A stretch of DNA of 64,000 nt, from assembly GCA_030038395.1 (NCBI GenBank), contig JASHOZ010000064.1, positions 48,751 through 112,750 on the forward strand, written 5' to 3'. The translations under genes and the position numbers were made by a program. This DNA is from Nitrososphaerales archaeon. GTDB taxonomy: Archaea; Thermoproteota; Nitrososphaeria; Nitrososphaerales; Gagatemarchaeaceae. Shown piece by piece: positions 8,551-16,513 of this stretch (position 1 is the first letter of the stretch; each line of letters starts with the position of its first letter). A model generated the notes under the pieces. The model was not told the origin of the DNA. It did not search any database and saw nothing but the letters and a program-made list of their open reading frames with translations.

Positions 8551-8985
8551 CTAGATTATTATTGACGCCAGGTTGGCGATTCTGGGCCACTTTTCTGCGG
8601 CCTCGCTCGCGACCGGCCCTTTGATGTCGGTCCCCTTGAGGTCCCCTTCGGGCGTCACGATGACCGCCGCGTTGTCTTCGAAAACGACGCGTTGCCCGCT
8701 GATGCGCCTGACGGGGTACTTCTGCCTAATTATCACCGCTCCGAACACCTGCTTTCTGAGGTCCGGCGGCCCCCTCTTCACGACGCACACCACGCTGTCG
8801 CCGACGGAGGCGGCGGGCGTCCTGCTCAGCCTCGCCTTCGCCTTCGTGACCTGCACCACCCTGAGGGTCTTGGCTCCCGTGTTGTCGGCGCACGTTATGA
8901 CGGCGTTGAGCGGGATCGCCCGTGTGATGTAGTTCTTGAACTCCTCTACCCCCTTCGCGGAGACCGCACGTGACTTCGTCGACAT
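8551..8985 (-). CDS. rpl14: 50S ribosomal protein uL14
   Basis: uL14 sits at the subunit interface. The 144-aa archaeal form has ITCADNTGAKTLRVVQVTKA and the signature VGDSVVCVVKRGPPDLRKQV, ending IANLASIII. The ATG shares one base with the uS17 stop. Confidence 0.95.
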   Translation of the reverse strand: MSTKSRAVSAKGVEEFKNYITRAIPLNAVITCADNTGAKTLRVVQVTKAKARLSRTPAASVGDSVVCVVKRGPPDLRKQVFGAVIIRQKYPVRRISGQRVVFEDNAAVIVTPEGDLKGTDIKGPVASEAAEKWPRIANLASIII

Positions 8986-9311
8986 CAGCTCCCCCTCCTA
9001 GACTCGACGACGACGAACGAGATGGTCTTTGAAAGCGGCCTGCACTCCCCTATGGTCACGCTGTCGCCGTCGCTGACATCCAGGCACTGAGGGACCCTCG
9101 CGGAGACCCTGCTCGTCCGCCTCTCGCTCCTGTTGTACTTCGGCACCCTGTGGAGGTACTCCATCTGCACGACGACGAACCCCTTCCCGGCCGTCGACAC
9201 AGCCCTCCCCGTCAGCAGTCTCCCGCGCACCTTCAGGTTGCCGTGGAACGGGCAGCGCGCGTCGCCGCACTTCTTCTTCGGCGCACGTATGTCGAGGCCC
9301 GCGGTGCTCAT
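8985..9311 (-). CDS. rps17: 30S ribosomal protein uS17
   Basis: uS17 is a primary 16S rRNA binder with an OB fold. The 108-aa archaeal form has CPFHGNLKVRGRLLTGRAV, the LHRVPKYNRSERR strand pair and GDSVTIGECRPLSKTISFVV. In many archaea an RNase P protein (Rnp1) gene precedes it; here only 100 bp separate it from uL29. Confidence 0.95.
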   Translation of the reverse strand: MSTAGLDIRAPKKKCGDARCPFHGNLKVRGRLLTGRAVSTAGKGFVVVQMEYLHRVPKYNRSERRTSRVSARVPQCLDVSDGDSVTIGECRPLSKTISFVVVESRRGS

Positions 9312-9415
9312 TGTAGAACGCTCTCCGCCTCAGCTCGCGTGGATGGCGACGCGTGGGTGCCCCGATGCGGACCTGAGCCTAACGCCGTCTCCTGGCCCCG
9401 ACCCCTCGGACTCAC
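9308..9415 (-). CDS. Possible 35-aa ORF bridging uL29 and uS17
   Basis: The 100-bp gap between uL29 and uS17 is spanned by a GTG ORF of 35 codons. It begins in a 4-bp overlap with the uL29 stop (GTGA) and ends in a 4-bp overlap with the uS17 start (ATGA). This double coupling is how neighbouring genes are joined in this operon. The predicted product is basic, rich in Gly, Pro, Ser and Arg (starts MSPRGRGQETALG), and I recognise no family. It could be a chance frame; it is too short to be the Rnp1 protein expected here. Confidence 0.25.
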   Translation of the reverse strand: MSPRGRGQETALGSGPHRGTHASPSTRAEAESVLQ

Positions 9416-9618
9416 TCAACTACCCCCTTCTCGTGCATCACCGTCAGGAGTATCGCTATGCTCCTGCGTATCCTCCTTATCTTGCCGACGTCCTTCTTGA
9501 CGATCCCCCTCTCAGCGCCCCCCTTGACCTTGGAGAGTTCTGACCTCAGGTCGAAGAGCGTCTGCCGGAGCTTGTCAGCGTCCTGATTCCTGAGCTCGCT
9601 CGCCTTGAGTTGGGTCAT
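9412..9618 (-). CDS. rpl29: 50S ribosomal protein uL29
   Basis: uL29 lies near the nascent-chain exit tunnel. The 68-aa two-helix protein has LKASELRNQDADKLRQTLFD, LRSELSKVKGG and a basic second helix KIRRIRRSIAILLTVMHEK. Its start lies inside uS3 (44-bp overlap). Confidence 0.93.
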   Translation of the reverse strand: MTQLKASELRNQDADKLRQTLFDLRSELSKVKGGAERGIVKKDVGKIRRIRRSIAILLTVMHEKGVVE

Positions 9619-10252
9619 TTTCTTTGTTCTCCTCTCCCTTCACGTCCTCCTTGAACTGGAAGTCTGACGGGAGTGCGTCCTTCAGTGCAATCTTTACCTT
9701 CACTCCGAACAGGCCGAGTTTGAGCAGCACGTCGGTCGTCGCCTCGCTTACGACCCTATCCGCCGTCTCCCCACTCTTCGGTACCACGCCCGCGCGGTAC
9801 TTCTCGCCGTGGGACCTGTCGCTGCGGAGTTTGCCCGCAATCGAGATCTCGACTCCGGCGGCGCCGGCGTTCATTATGTTGTTGACCGACCACATCGCGG
9901 CCCTCCTAAACGCGGTGCCTCGTGCCGCAATCTGGGCGACCCTTGCAGCCATGATCCGCGCGTTCAGCTCTGGGCGCTCGACCTCGGTGACGGCTATCTG
10001 CGGGTTGGAGAGCTTGAACCTCGCGGCGACCTTGTCCGTCAGGTCCTTGATCCCCGTCCCGCGCCTCCCGATGGCGAGGCCTGGGCGTGCCACGTACACC
10101 TTCAGCGTGACTCCCACCGGCGAGTTCTGGACTTCGAGCCCGCCGTACCCGGCGTCTCTCAGCTCGGTCTCAAAGAACTCGTCGAGCTCGGCGAAGGACC
10201 TGCTGGTTGACAGTATCGAACGGATGGACGTCTGTTGCTGCTGGACGGACAT
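9575..10252 (-). CDS. rps3: 30S ribosomal protein uS3
   Basis: uS3 forms part of the mRNA entry channel. The 225-aa protein has an N-terminal KH domain (IGRRGTGIKDLTDKVAARF) and the C-terminal S3 domain (GVEISIAGKLRSDRSHGEKY). An acidic/basic low-complexity tail (KGEENKENDPTQGER) overlaps uL29. ATG start at 10252, 3 bp after uL22. Confidence 0.95.
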   Translation of the reverse strand: MSVQQQQTSIRSILSTSRSFAELDEFFETELRDAGYGGLEVQNSPVGVTLKVYVARPGLAIGRRGTGIKDLTDKVAARFKLSNPQIAVTEVERPELNARIMAARVAQIAARGTAFRRAAMWSVNNIMNAGAAGVEISIAGKLRSDRSHGEKYRAGVVPKSGETADRVVSEATTDVLLKLGLFGVKVKIALKDALPSDFQFKEDVKGEENKENDPTQGERAQESGR

Positions 10253-10255
10253 CGC

Positions 10256-10717
10256 CTAGACTTCCTTGCCCACGAGTTCGATGTGGACGAGCTGATGGAA
10301 GTTGGGGGAGCTGCGCCCCATGGCCCTGGGGACGTAGTCCTTGATCGTCCTGCCTGCGTAACCTGCCGCGTGTATTATCTTCACCCTCTCGGGGTCTAGG
10401 CCCTTGAACTCGGCATTCCCCTGGAGATTCTGCAGTACCTGCAGATACGCCCGGGCGGCCCTGACCGGGTACGAACCGGTGGGAAAGCCCTGCAGCTCGC
10501 TCCTATGGCCGACCTTGAGTTTGTGCCTCCTGAAGGCAATCGGCATCTTCTTCTCCTCGACCTTCTCGAGGAGCTCGACGGCCTTCGGGACGGTAAGCCC
10601 CCTGATTGTGACCGCTATCTCGCGAGCCGCCTTCGGGGATACGTTCGCCTCCCTCCCGCTGGCCCTGACGTGAACCGCGGGGTCGAAACCCTCGAAACTG
10701 TAGCCGTAGTGAGGCAC
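10256..10717 (-). CDS. rpl22: 50S ribosomal protein uL22
   Basis: uL22 is a tunnel-lining protein. The 153-aa archaeal form starts GTG (MPHYGYSFEGFD) with GAGAGG eight bases upstream. It has VRASGREANVSPKAAREIAV and the loop IHAAGYAGRTIKDYVPRAMG. It is the first gene after the divergent promoter region shared with sdhA; uS19 and uL2 are not adjacent. Confidence 0.95.
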   Translation of the reverse strand: MPHYGYSFEGFDPAVHVRASGREANVSPKAAREIAVTIRGLTVPKAVELLEKVEEKKMPIAFRRHKLKVGHRSELQGFPTGSYPVRAARAYLQVLQNLQGNAEFKGLDPERVKIIHAAGYAGRTIKDYVPRAMGRSSPNFHQLVHIELVGKEV

Positions 10718-10755
10718 TTTATCCCTCTCGTGGACTTTCGCGCTCCTTCAGTGCC

Positions 10756-10766
10756 GTTAAAAGCTT
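10756..10766 (-). promoter_or_regulatory. TATA element of the ribosomal/sec operon
   Basis: On the minus strand AAGCTTTTAAC lies about 40 bp ahead of the uL22 GTG, which would place transcription start roughly 15-20 bp before the codon. Everything between this and sdhA is 175 bp of divergent control region. Confidence 0.5.
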
Positions 10767-10841
10767 TGTGAAGTGTTGGCGGCTTTTGCGCGTCCGAGGA
10801 CGACATGCGACCGGCCCCGACTCGGCCTCCGGCGTTCGCAT

Positions 10842-10851
10842 CAAAGTTATA
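10842..10851 (+). promoter_or_regulatory. TATA element for sdhAB
   Basis: CAAAGTTATAATG contains a good archaeal TATA element (AAGTTATAA) in GC-rich DNA. A start of transcription near 10875 would exclude the long upstream reading frame (GTG 10773) and supports a start at TTG 10893 or CTG 10932. Confidence 0.6.
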
Positions 10852-10892
10852 ATGCCGAAATCGAGGGTTCGCCGCAGCGGTCGAGTCGCGCG

Positions 10893-12647
10893 TTGTGGCA
10901 ACCCGGGGAACGTGGCCCCGAAACAGAAACTCTGGACAGGACGTACTCCGCGAAGCCTTGCGACGTGCTCATCGTGGGGGCCGGCGGAGCGGGCCTCCGC
11001 GCAGCCATCGAAGCCTACGACAAGGGGGCGGCGGCGCTGGTGGTGTGTAAGTCGCTCCTCGGGAAGGCGCATACGGTCATGGCGGAAGGGGGGATTGCGG
11101 CAGCGCTGGGCGACGTCGACCCTCAAGACTCCTGGGAGGTCCACTTCTCAGACACGATAGTCGAAGGGCAGCGCCTCAGCAACTGGCGGATGGCAGAGAT
11201 CTTCGCGAAAGAGGCGATCGAAAGGGTATACGAGCTAGAGAGATACGGTGCCCTCTTCGACAGGACGAAGGAGGGGAAGATAAGCCAGCGGCCCTTCGGC
11301 GCGCACACCTACAGGCGACTGTGCCACATCGGAGACAGGACGGGCCTCGAGCTGATCAGGACGCTACAGGACCAGGTCATCAAGCGCGGGATTCCCTTCA
11401 TGGACGAGGTCGCGCTCACGAGAATATTCAGGCACCCCGGCCACGGGCGCGCATCCGGTGCTCTGGGGATCGACATCAGAACGGGGAAGCTGGTCCTGTT
11501 TAGGGCCAAGGCGATAGTGCTCGCGACCGGAGGATGCGGAAGGGTCTATCAGGTGACATCGAATTCCTACGAGAGCACAGGGGACGGGATTGCGATGGCC
11601 TACAGGGCAGGAGCCGAGCTCATGGACATGGAGATGATACAGTTCCACCCCACTGGGATGATCTACCCGCCCGGTGTGAGGGGGATACTCGTCACAGAGG
11701 CTGTCCGCGGAGAGGGTGGGATACTGACGAACGCGCAGGGGGAGAGGTTCATGACGAAGTACGACCCCAAGAGGATGGAACTGTCGGCGCGCGACGTCGT
11801 GGCCAGGTCAATCTACTCTGAGATTGTCGCAGGGAGGGGGACGAAGAACGGCGGCGTATACCTAGACGTCTCGCACAGGGGCGAAGAGTACATCAAGAAC
11901 AAGCTCCCGAGCATGTACGACCAATTCATGGAGTTCGCAGGAATCGACATCACCAGAGAGAAGATGGAGGTCGCACCGACCGTCCACTACCAGATGGGAG
12001 GCGTGCGCGTCGATCCAGAGACCTGTGAGAGCTCTGTCCAGGGGCTCTTCGCGGCGGGAGAAGTGGCGTGTGGGTTGCACGGCGGGAACAGGCTCGGAGG
12101 CAACTCTCTCTCAGACATAATGGTCTTCGGGAGGAGGGCAGGAGCGGCCGCTGCCGCCGCGGCCACGACAGCCCCACAGCCGAAGGTAGACGAGAAGGAG
12201 GTTGAGGCCGAGATAGACAGAGTATTGTCTCCATTCGCCCCCGGGTCTGGGGAGAACCCCCTCCAGCTGAAGGAGCAGATCGCCCGGAACATGTGGGAGC
12301 ACGTCGGGATAGTGAGGGAAGAGGAATCGCTTCAGGCGGGCCTCGAAGAGGTCGGGCGCATGTCGGAGGCCGCCAGGGAGATGAGGGCGAGACCGGGGAG
12401 GACGTACAACCAGTCGTGGCTCGACGCGCTCCAAGTGTGGGACATGCTTCTCGGCTGCGAAGCGATCATCAGGTCGGCGCTAGAGAGGAAGGAGAGCAGG
12501 GGTGCGCACACTCGGTCAGACTACCCGGCCAAGGACCCGAAGTGGCTCGTAAACATAGTCACGGTGATGAAGGACGGTGCGATGGCTCATTTCCTCACCC
12601 CCGTGCCGAGACCCCCGCCCGAGCTCGAGGCGCTGATCAAGGAGTAG
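10893..12647 (+). CDS. sdhA: Succinate dehydrogenase/fumarate reductase flavoprotein subunit
   Basis: SdhA oxidises succinate to fumarate with covalently bound FAD. Motifs: dinucleotide fold DVLIVGAGGAGLRAAIEA, FAD-linking histidine in GKAHTVMAEGG, substrate site QFHPTG, and the late ARD/HGGNRLGGNSLSD segments. The frame is open from 10773, but the TATA at 10842 and the homology start favour TTG 10893; CTG 10932 (DRTYSAKPCDV) is equally plausible. It is followed by sdhB after 6 bp. Confidence 0.93.
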   Translation: MWQPGERGPETETLDRTYSAKPCDVLIVGAGGAGLRAAIEAYDKGAAALVVCKSLLGKAHTVMAEGGIAAALGDVDPQDSWEVHFSDTIVEGQRLSNWRMAEIFAKEAIERVYELERYGALFDRTKEGKISQRPFGAHTYRRLCHIGDRTGLELIRTLQDQVIKRGIPFMDEVALTRIFRHPGHGRASGALGIDIRTGKLVLFRAKAIVLATGGCGRVYQVTSNSYESTGDGIAMAYRAGAELMDMEMIQFHPTGMIYPPGVRGILVTEAVRGEGGILTNAQGERFMTKYDPKRMELSARDVVARSIYSEIVAGRGTKNGGVYLDVSHRGEEYIKNKLPSMYDQFMEFAGIDITREKMEVAPTVHYQMGGVRVDPETCESSVQGLFAAGEVACGLHGGNRLGGNSLSDIMVFGRRAGAAAAAAATTAPQPKVDEKEVEAEIDRVLSPFAPGSGENPLQLKEQIARNMWEHVGIVREEESLQAGLEEVGRMSEAAREMRARPGRTYNQSWLDALQVWDMLLGCEAIIRSALERKESRGAHTRSDYPAKDPKWLVNIVTVMKDGAMAHFLTPVPRPPPELEALIKE

Positions 12648-12653
12648 CATGGC

Positions 12654-13568
12654 ATGGCGCAGCAGACCGCGGCGGCGAGTGCGACGAAGGTGAGGCTGAA
12701 GATACTGCGCGGCGTGGGGTCCGACGCCGCGTCGGAGCGGTACGACACCTTCGAGGTCCCGCGGGAGGAAGGGATGGTGGTCCTCAACGCGATACACTAC
12801 ATCCAGACGAACATCGACCCTTCGCTCTCGGCCAGATGGAACTGCAAGGCCGCGAAGTGCGGCTCCTGCTCGGCCGAGATAAACGGGAGACCGAAGCTGA
12901 TGTGCAAGACGCGGGTCGACAGCTTGGAGGGCGAGATCACCGTCGAGCCGATGAAGGCGTTCCCGAGGATACGGGACCTAGTCACGGACGTGGAGGAGAA
13001 CTGGAGGGTCGCCGCTATGATACCGCCCTTTACGCCGAGGGCTGACGCGTCGAAGGACTGGAGGTTCTTCCAGCGCGACGTCGAGAGGTCCAGGGAGTTC
13101 AGGCGCTGCATCGAGTGCTTTCTTTGCCAGGACGTGTGCCACGTAGTGAGGGAACACAAGGCGGACTACATAGGACCGAGATGGGTCGTCAAGGCGGCCT
13201 CGCTCGACATGCACCCGATGGACGGTCTCAACAGGGCGGACTTCATGAAGGACAAGGGCGGACTCGGCTACTGTAACATCACGAAGTGCTGTCAGGAGGT
13301 CTGCCCCGAGCACATCGTCATCACCGACGACGCGATAATCCCAGAGAAGGAGCGCGTAGTCGACCGAAGGTACGACCCTCTGCTGCTGCTCTACAGGAGG
13401 ATGAGGAGAGCCAACCCGCTGCTGTGGCTCTACCAGAGGATGCCGAGGAGCCAGAAGCAGGTCGAGGCGGACACGAAGAGTGCGCTGAAGGTTGTCTTCT
13501 GGGGGCTCCTGCTCGCCCCATTCGTCATCGTGCCGCTGTATTACCTGTTCCTGTCGCTGTTAGGGTAG
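12654..13568 (+). CDS. sdhB: Succinate dehydrogenase iron-sulfur subunit with C-terminal membrane helix
   Basis: The 304-aa SdhB passes electrons from FAD to the membrane. It has a plant-type [2Fe-2S] domain (CKAAKCGSCS, then a fourth Cys at LMCK) and a bacterial-ferredoxin domain with CIECFLCQDVC and CNITKCCQEVCP for the two further clusters. After residue 260 come a basic region and a hydrophobic helix (VVFWGLLLAPFVIVPLYY), so the subunit is probably itself membrane-anchored, unlike typical SdhB. It lies 6 bp after sdhA; the candidate anchor gene is convergent. Confidence 0.93.
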   Translation: MAQQTAAASATKVRLKILRGVGSDAASERYDTFEVPREEGMVVLNAIHYIQTNIDPSLSARWNCKAAKCGSCSAEINGRPKLMCKTRVDSLEGEITVEPMKAFPRIRDLVTDVEENWRVAAMIPPFTPRADASKDWRFFQRDVERSREFRRCIECFLCQDVCHVVREHKADYIGPRWVVKAASLDMHPMDGLNRADFMKDKGGLGYCNITKCCQEVCPEHIVITDDAIIPEKERVVDRRYDPLLLLYRRMRRANPLLWLYQRMPRSQKQVEADTKSALKVVFWGLLLAPFVIVPLYYLFLSLLG

Positions 13569-13586
13569 CGGAAGCGGCCTCGCGGA

Positions 13587-13745
13587 TTAGCGCACGGCCA
13601 CCGACAGGACGAGAAGCGCGAACCCTACGATGACGATCGTCGCGATGGCATCGGCGCCCGCGCCGGCCGCGCTGGCACCGATTGAGCCCAGCAGGATGAC
13701 CGCAAGCCCCAGCAGGAAGACTGGGAACCTGGCCCTCTTCGGCAT
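13587..13745 (-). CDS. Small two-helix membrane protein (52 aa), downstream of SDH anchor
   Basis: The minus-strand frame starts ATG at 13745 (MPKRARFPVFLLGLAVILL) and ends SVAVR-stop at 13587. It has a basic N-terminus and two hydrophobic helices separated by a Gly/Ala-rich turn (SAAGAGADA). It lies 25 bp downstream of the SDH anchor gene on the same strand and fills the gap to the sdhB 3' end. No family is recognised; a small accessory subunit of the SDH anchor is possible from position only. Confidence 0.55.
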   Translation of the reverse strand: MPKRARFPVFLLGLAVILLGSIGASAAGAGADAIATIVIVGFALLVLSVAVR

Positions 13746-13770
13746 GCGCTCTTTGCTTCCGATCACGGCT

Positions 13771-14472
13771 CTAGAACCTCAGTAGAGTCGTGTCAATCGG
13801 GAGGTGAGCCGAGAGTCCCCTGAGGTAGAGGTCCGTGAAGAATATCGTCAGCAGGCTGATCCACGCGAGAGCTTCATGGTGCTTGTTCAGCCAGCTCTGC
13901 CGGTCGTAGATATCCTTCCTTGCCCCGCCTCCAGCGACGCAGCTATAGCAGTCCACGTTCCCGCCGACGATGTGTCTGAAGGCATGGCACGACAGGGTCC
14001 AAGCGGTGAGCGCGAGGGCGTTGGCGAGGAGGAAGAGGCTCCCCAGCCTCAGGCTGTCAGCGAAAGCGAGGGAGTGGGCGAAGTCGTAGTAGAAGAACGG
14101 GAGGATGGCGAGCCCGGCGTAGAGGAAGTACCTGTGGAAGTTCTCCAACTGGAACACCCCGCTCCTCTCTCCCGTGTACTTCCGCGACACTGCGTCGCCT
14201 CTGTCCGGGTTCGCGCACCCGAGGGGGTGGTTGAACAGGTGCCTGTGGTAGTCCTTCCTGTACGCGTAGCATGTGAGTCTGAAGGCGCCTGGGAGCGGGA
14301 CGATCAGGATCGTGGGGCTGTAGAAGGGGTCTATGTACCCCGAGAGCTGCGACACGGGGAACGTCATAAGCGCCCAGAAACCGACGACGAGTATCGCAAT
14401 GAATGACCAGAGCCTCCAGTTGGGCTCGAGAAGCTCGTACGGCACGAGCCCCTTCCAGTCGAGCCTGGACAT
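13771..14472 (-). CDS. SDH membrane anchor, actinobacterial/Chloroflexi-type
   Basis: This 233-aa protein has about five hydrophobic segments (near 21-38, 53-70, 113-135, 140-165, 200-218). Its motifs are those I associate with anchor proteins beside sdhAB in Actinobacteria and Chloroflexi: FRLTCYAYRKDYHR, NFHRYFLYA, SCHAFRHIVGG, CYSC and KHHEALAWISL. Several histidines in or next to helices could ligate haem. It converges on sdhB rather than following it, and with the 52-aa gene it makes a two-gene unit. The anchor role is inferred from family resemblance and adjacency. Confidence 0.7.
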   Translation of the reverse strand: MSRLDWKGLVPYELLEPNWRLWSFIAILVVGFWALMTFPVSQLSGYIDPFYSPTILIVPLPGAFRLTCYAYRKDYHRHLFNHPLGCANPDRGDAVSRKYTGERSGVFQLENFHRYFLYAGLAILPFFYYDFAHSLAFADSLRLGSLFLLANALALTAWTLSCHAFRHIVGGNVDCYSCVAGGGARKDIYDRQSWLNKHHEALAWISLLTIFFTDLYLRGLSAHLPIDTTLLRF

Positions 14473-14522
14473 CGCCGTCCTTCGCGCAGATCACCTCTGG
14501 ATAAAAGCCCTTCCCGTACGAC

Positions 14523-14945
14523 TCAGCGAGTGGAGCCCAGAGCGTCAGGGTCGTCGTAGTGCGCCCCGAGGTACCCGTAGACGCCCGATTTCAGGACCTT
14601 CATCCCGAGGAGAGCGCACTTTATCCTAGAGGGCCCGAGCTCAGGGTTGCCCAGCATACGAAGAACGTCGTCCTTCGACAGTTCCTTGACCCACTCCAGC
14701 CGCTTTCCTTTGGCGAGCTCCGTCAGCATCGACGCCGATGCCACGCTTATCGCGCACCCCTTCCCAACGAACTTGATCTCCTCGATCGTCGACCCGGGCC
14801 CGACGCGTACCTGCATCTCGACTTCGTCTCCGCAGAGCGGGTTGCTGTCCCTGGCGTCAACGTCGGGGTTGTCCATCTTGCCGAAGTTCCTAGGGTTCCT
14901 GTAGTAGTCAAGTATCGTCTCCCGATAGATGTCGGCGCTGCTCAT
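14523..14945 (-). CDS. sufU: Fe-S cluster scaffold SufU/IscU family
   Basis: This 140-aa scaffold accepts persulfide sulfur from SufS. It has the N-terminal IYRETILDYYRNPRNFG motif and three conserved cysteines in NPLCGDE, GKGCAIS and IKCALLG. It overlaps sufS by 4 bp and is the last gene of the suf operon. Confidence 0.92.
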   Translation of the reverse strand: MSSADIYRETILDYYRNPRNFGKMDNPDVDARDSNPLCGDEVEMQVRVGPGSTIEEIKFVGKGCAISVASASMLTELAKGKRLEWVKELSKDDVLRMLGNPELGPSRIKCALLGMKVLKSGVYGYLGAHYDDPDALGSTR

Positions 14946-16180
14946 GCCCGAAAGATCCCCCTCGCCCTCTCGAGCGACGACTTCAGCGCGTCCACGTCAT
15001 CGGTCGAGTTGTACACGTGGAAGCTCGCCCGGCACGTGGCGGCGACGCCCAGCCAGTTCATCAGCGGCTGTGCGCAGTGGTGCCCTGCGCGCACGGCGAC
15101 TCCGTCGTCGTCCAAGATGGTCGCGAGGTCGTGAGGGTGGACGTCTGCGAGGTTGAATGAGATGACCCCGCCCTTACGAGATGGGTCCGTCGGCCCGAAG
15201 TGCGTCAAGCCTTTGACCCCGGCCAGAGTCTCGAGTGAGTACTTTACGAGCCTCATCTCGTGGCTCCTGACGCGGTCCATCCCTATCGCCGTCAGGTAGT
15301 CCACGGCGGCCCCCAGCCCGATCGAGTCCGCGATGTTCACTGTACCGGCCTCGAACTTGTAAGGCACGTCGTTCCATGTGGCGTGGTCGAGGAACACCTC
15401 GCGAATCATCTCCCCTCCTCCCTGGAATGGCTCCATCGCCGCGAGCAGGTCCTTCCTTCCGACCAGGGCGCCGATCCCGGTGGGGCCGAGCATCTTGTGC
15501 CCTGAGAAGGCGTAGAAGTCGCAGCCGATTTCTGCAACGTTCACAGGCATGTGGGGGACCGCCTGTGCCCCGTCTACGAAGGTCGTGGCGCCCGCGGTCC
15601 TCGCCTTTGAGCAGATCGACCGCACGTCGTTGATGGTCCCGAGGACATTGGAGCAGTGCGTGACGGCCACGAGGCTGGGAGCCTCCTTCAGCGCAGCGTC
15701 GAACTCGTCGAGGTCGAGCGTCCCATCCCTGAGTAGCCCCACGAACTTCAGGTTGGCACCGACGCGCCTCGCCAGAAGCTGCCACGGGACTATGTTGCTG
15801 TGGTGCTCCATGATCGTGGTGACCACCGTGTCCCCTTTGCGGACGAACTTCTCCCCCCAGGCGAACCGCACGAGGTTTGACGCTTCCGTCGTTCCTCGGA
15901 CGAATACGAGCTCTCTTGGACCTGCACCGACGAACCTCGCGACCTTCTCCCTCGAGCCTTCGTAGGCCGCTGTCGCCTCCTCGCCGAGCGTGTGCACCGA
16001 GCGGTGGACGTTGGAGTTGATTCTGGAGTAGTAGTCCACCAACGCGTCGATGACCTGTCTGGGCTTCTGCGTCGTCGCTGCATTGTCCAGGTAGACCAGT
16101 CTCTTGCCATGCACTTTTCGGAGTAGTATCGGGAAGTCACTCCTGACCTTCTGAACGTCTAGGGCTTCAGATTTGAGCAA
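14942..16180 (-). CDS. sufS: Cysteine desulfurase SufS
   Basis: This PLP enzyme removes sulfur from cysteine for cluster assembly. At 412 aa it shows VYLDNAATTQKP, the PLP-lysine motif AFSGHKMLGPTGIG, and the active-site cysteine loop RAGHHCAQPLM of the group II/SufS type. The start is TTG at 16180. It lies 18 bp after the Rieske gene and 4 bp into sufU. Confidence 0.95.
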   Translation of the reverse strand: MLKSEALDVQKVRSDFPILLRKVHGKRLVYLDNAATTQKPRQVIDALVDYYSRINSNVHRSVHTLGEEATAAYEGSREKVARFVGAGPRELVFVRGTTEASNLVRFAWGEKFVRKGDTVVTTIMEHHSNIVPWQLLARRVGANLKFVGLLRDGTLDLDEFDAALKEAPSLVAVTHCSNVLGTINDVRSICSKARTAGATTFVDGAQAVPHMPVNVAEIGCDFYAFSGHKMLGPTGIGALVGRKDLLAAMEPFQGGGEMIREVFLDHATWNDVPYKFEAGTVNIADSIGLGAAVDYLTAIGMDRVRSHEMRLVKYSLETLAGVKGLTHFGPTDPSRKGGVISFNLADVHPHDLATILDDDGVAVRAGHHCAQPLMNWLGVAATCRASFHVYNSTDDVDALKSSLERARGIFRA

Positions 16181-16198
16181 GGCAGATGGCGCCTCCTC

Positions 16199-16507
16199 TC
16201 ACACTTCCACAAAAATCGTCCCGCCGTCTATTTTAACATTGAATTTCCGGAGCGGCGTCGTTGCGGGCGGGTTCGCCACCTCTCCCGTCCGGAGGTCGAA
16301 CTGCGACAGGTGCAGTGGGCACACGACCCTGCCTTCGAGCACAATCCCAGCCCCCAGGTCTGCTTCCTCGTGAGTGCACGTCCCGCTGAGCGCAGAGACC
16401 TCGCCGCCTAGCTTCGCGAGGAGCACATGGACCCCGTTGACTTCGACGGTCATGATGCTCCCTTCCTCCAGCTGTGAGTCCTTCAAGACAGCGACTCGCT
16501 CCCCCAA
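16199..16507 (-). CDS. Rieske-type ferredoxin
   Basis: This 102-aa soluble [2Fe-2S] protein carries the Rieske ligands in CTHEEADL and CPLHLSQF, without signal peptide or membrane helix, like the small ferredoxins of dioxygenase systems. Its place between sufD and sufS (6 and 18 bp spacers) suggests that it donates electrons in cluster assembly or SDH function; that role is inferred. Confidence 0.9.
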   Translation of the reverse strand: MGERVAVLKDSQLEEGSIMTVEVNGVHVLLAKLGGEVSALSGTCTHEEADLGAGIVLEGRVVCPLHLSQFDLRTGEVANPPATTPLRKFNVKIDGGTIFVEV

Positions 16508-16513
16508 CTGGAC

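Noticed and set aside
10773..10892. Upstream in-frame extension of sdhA by 40 codons
   Set aside because: It precedes the TATA element at 10842-10851 and has no similarity to SdhA N-termini.
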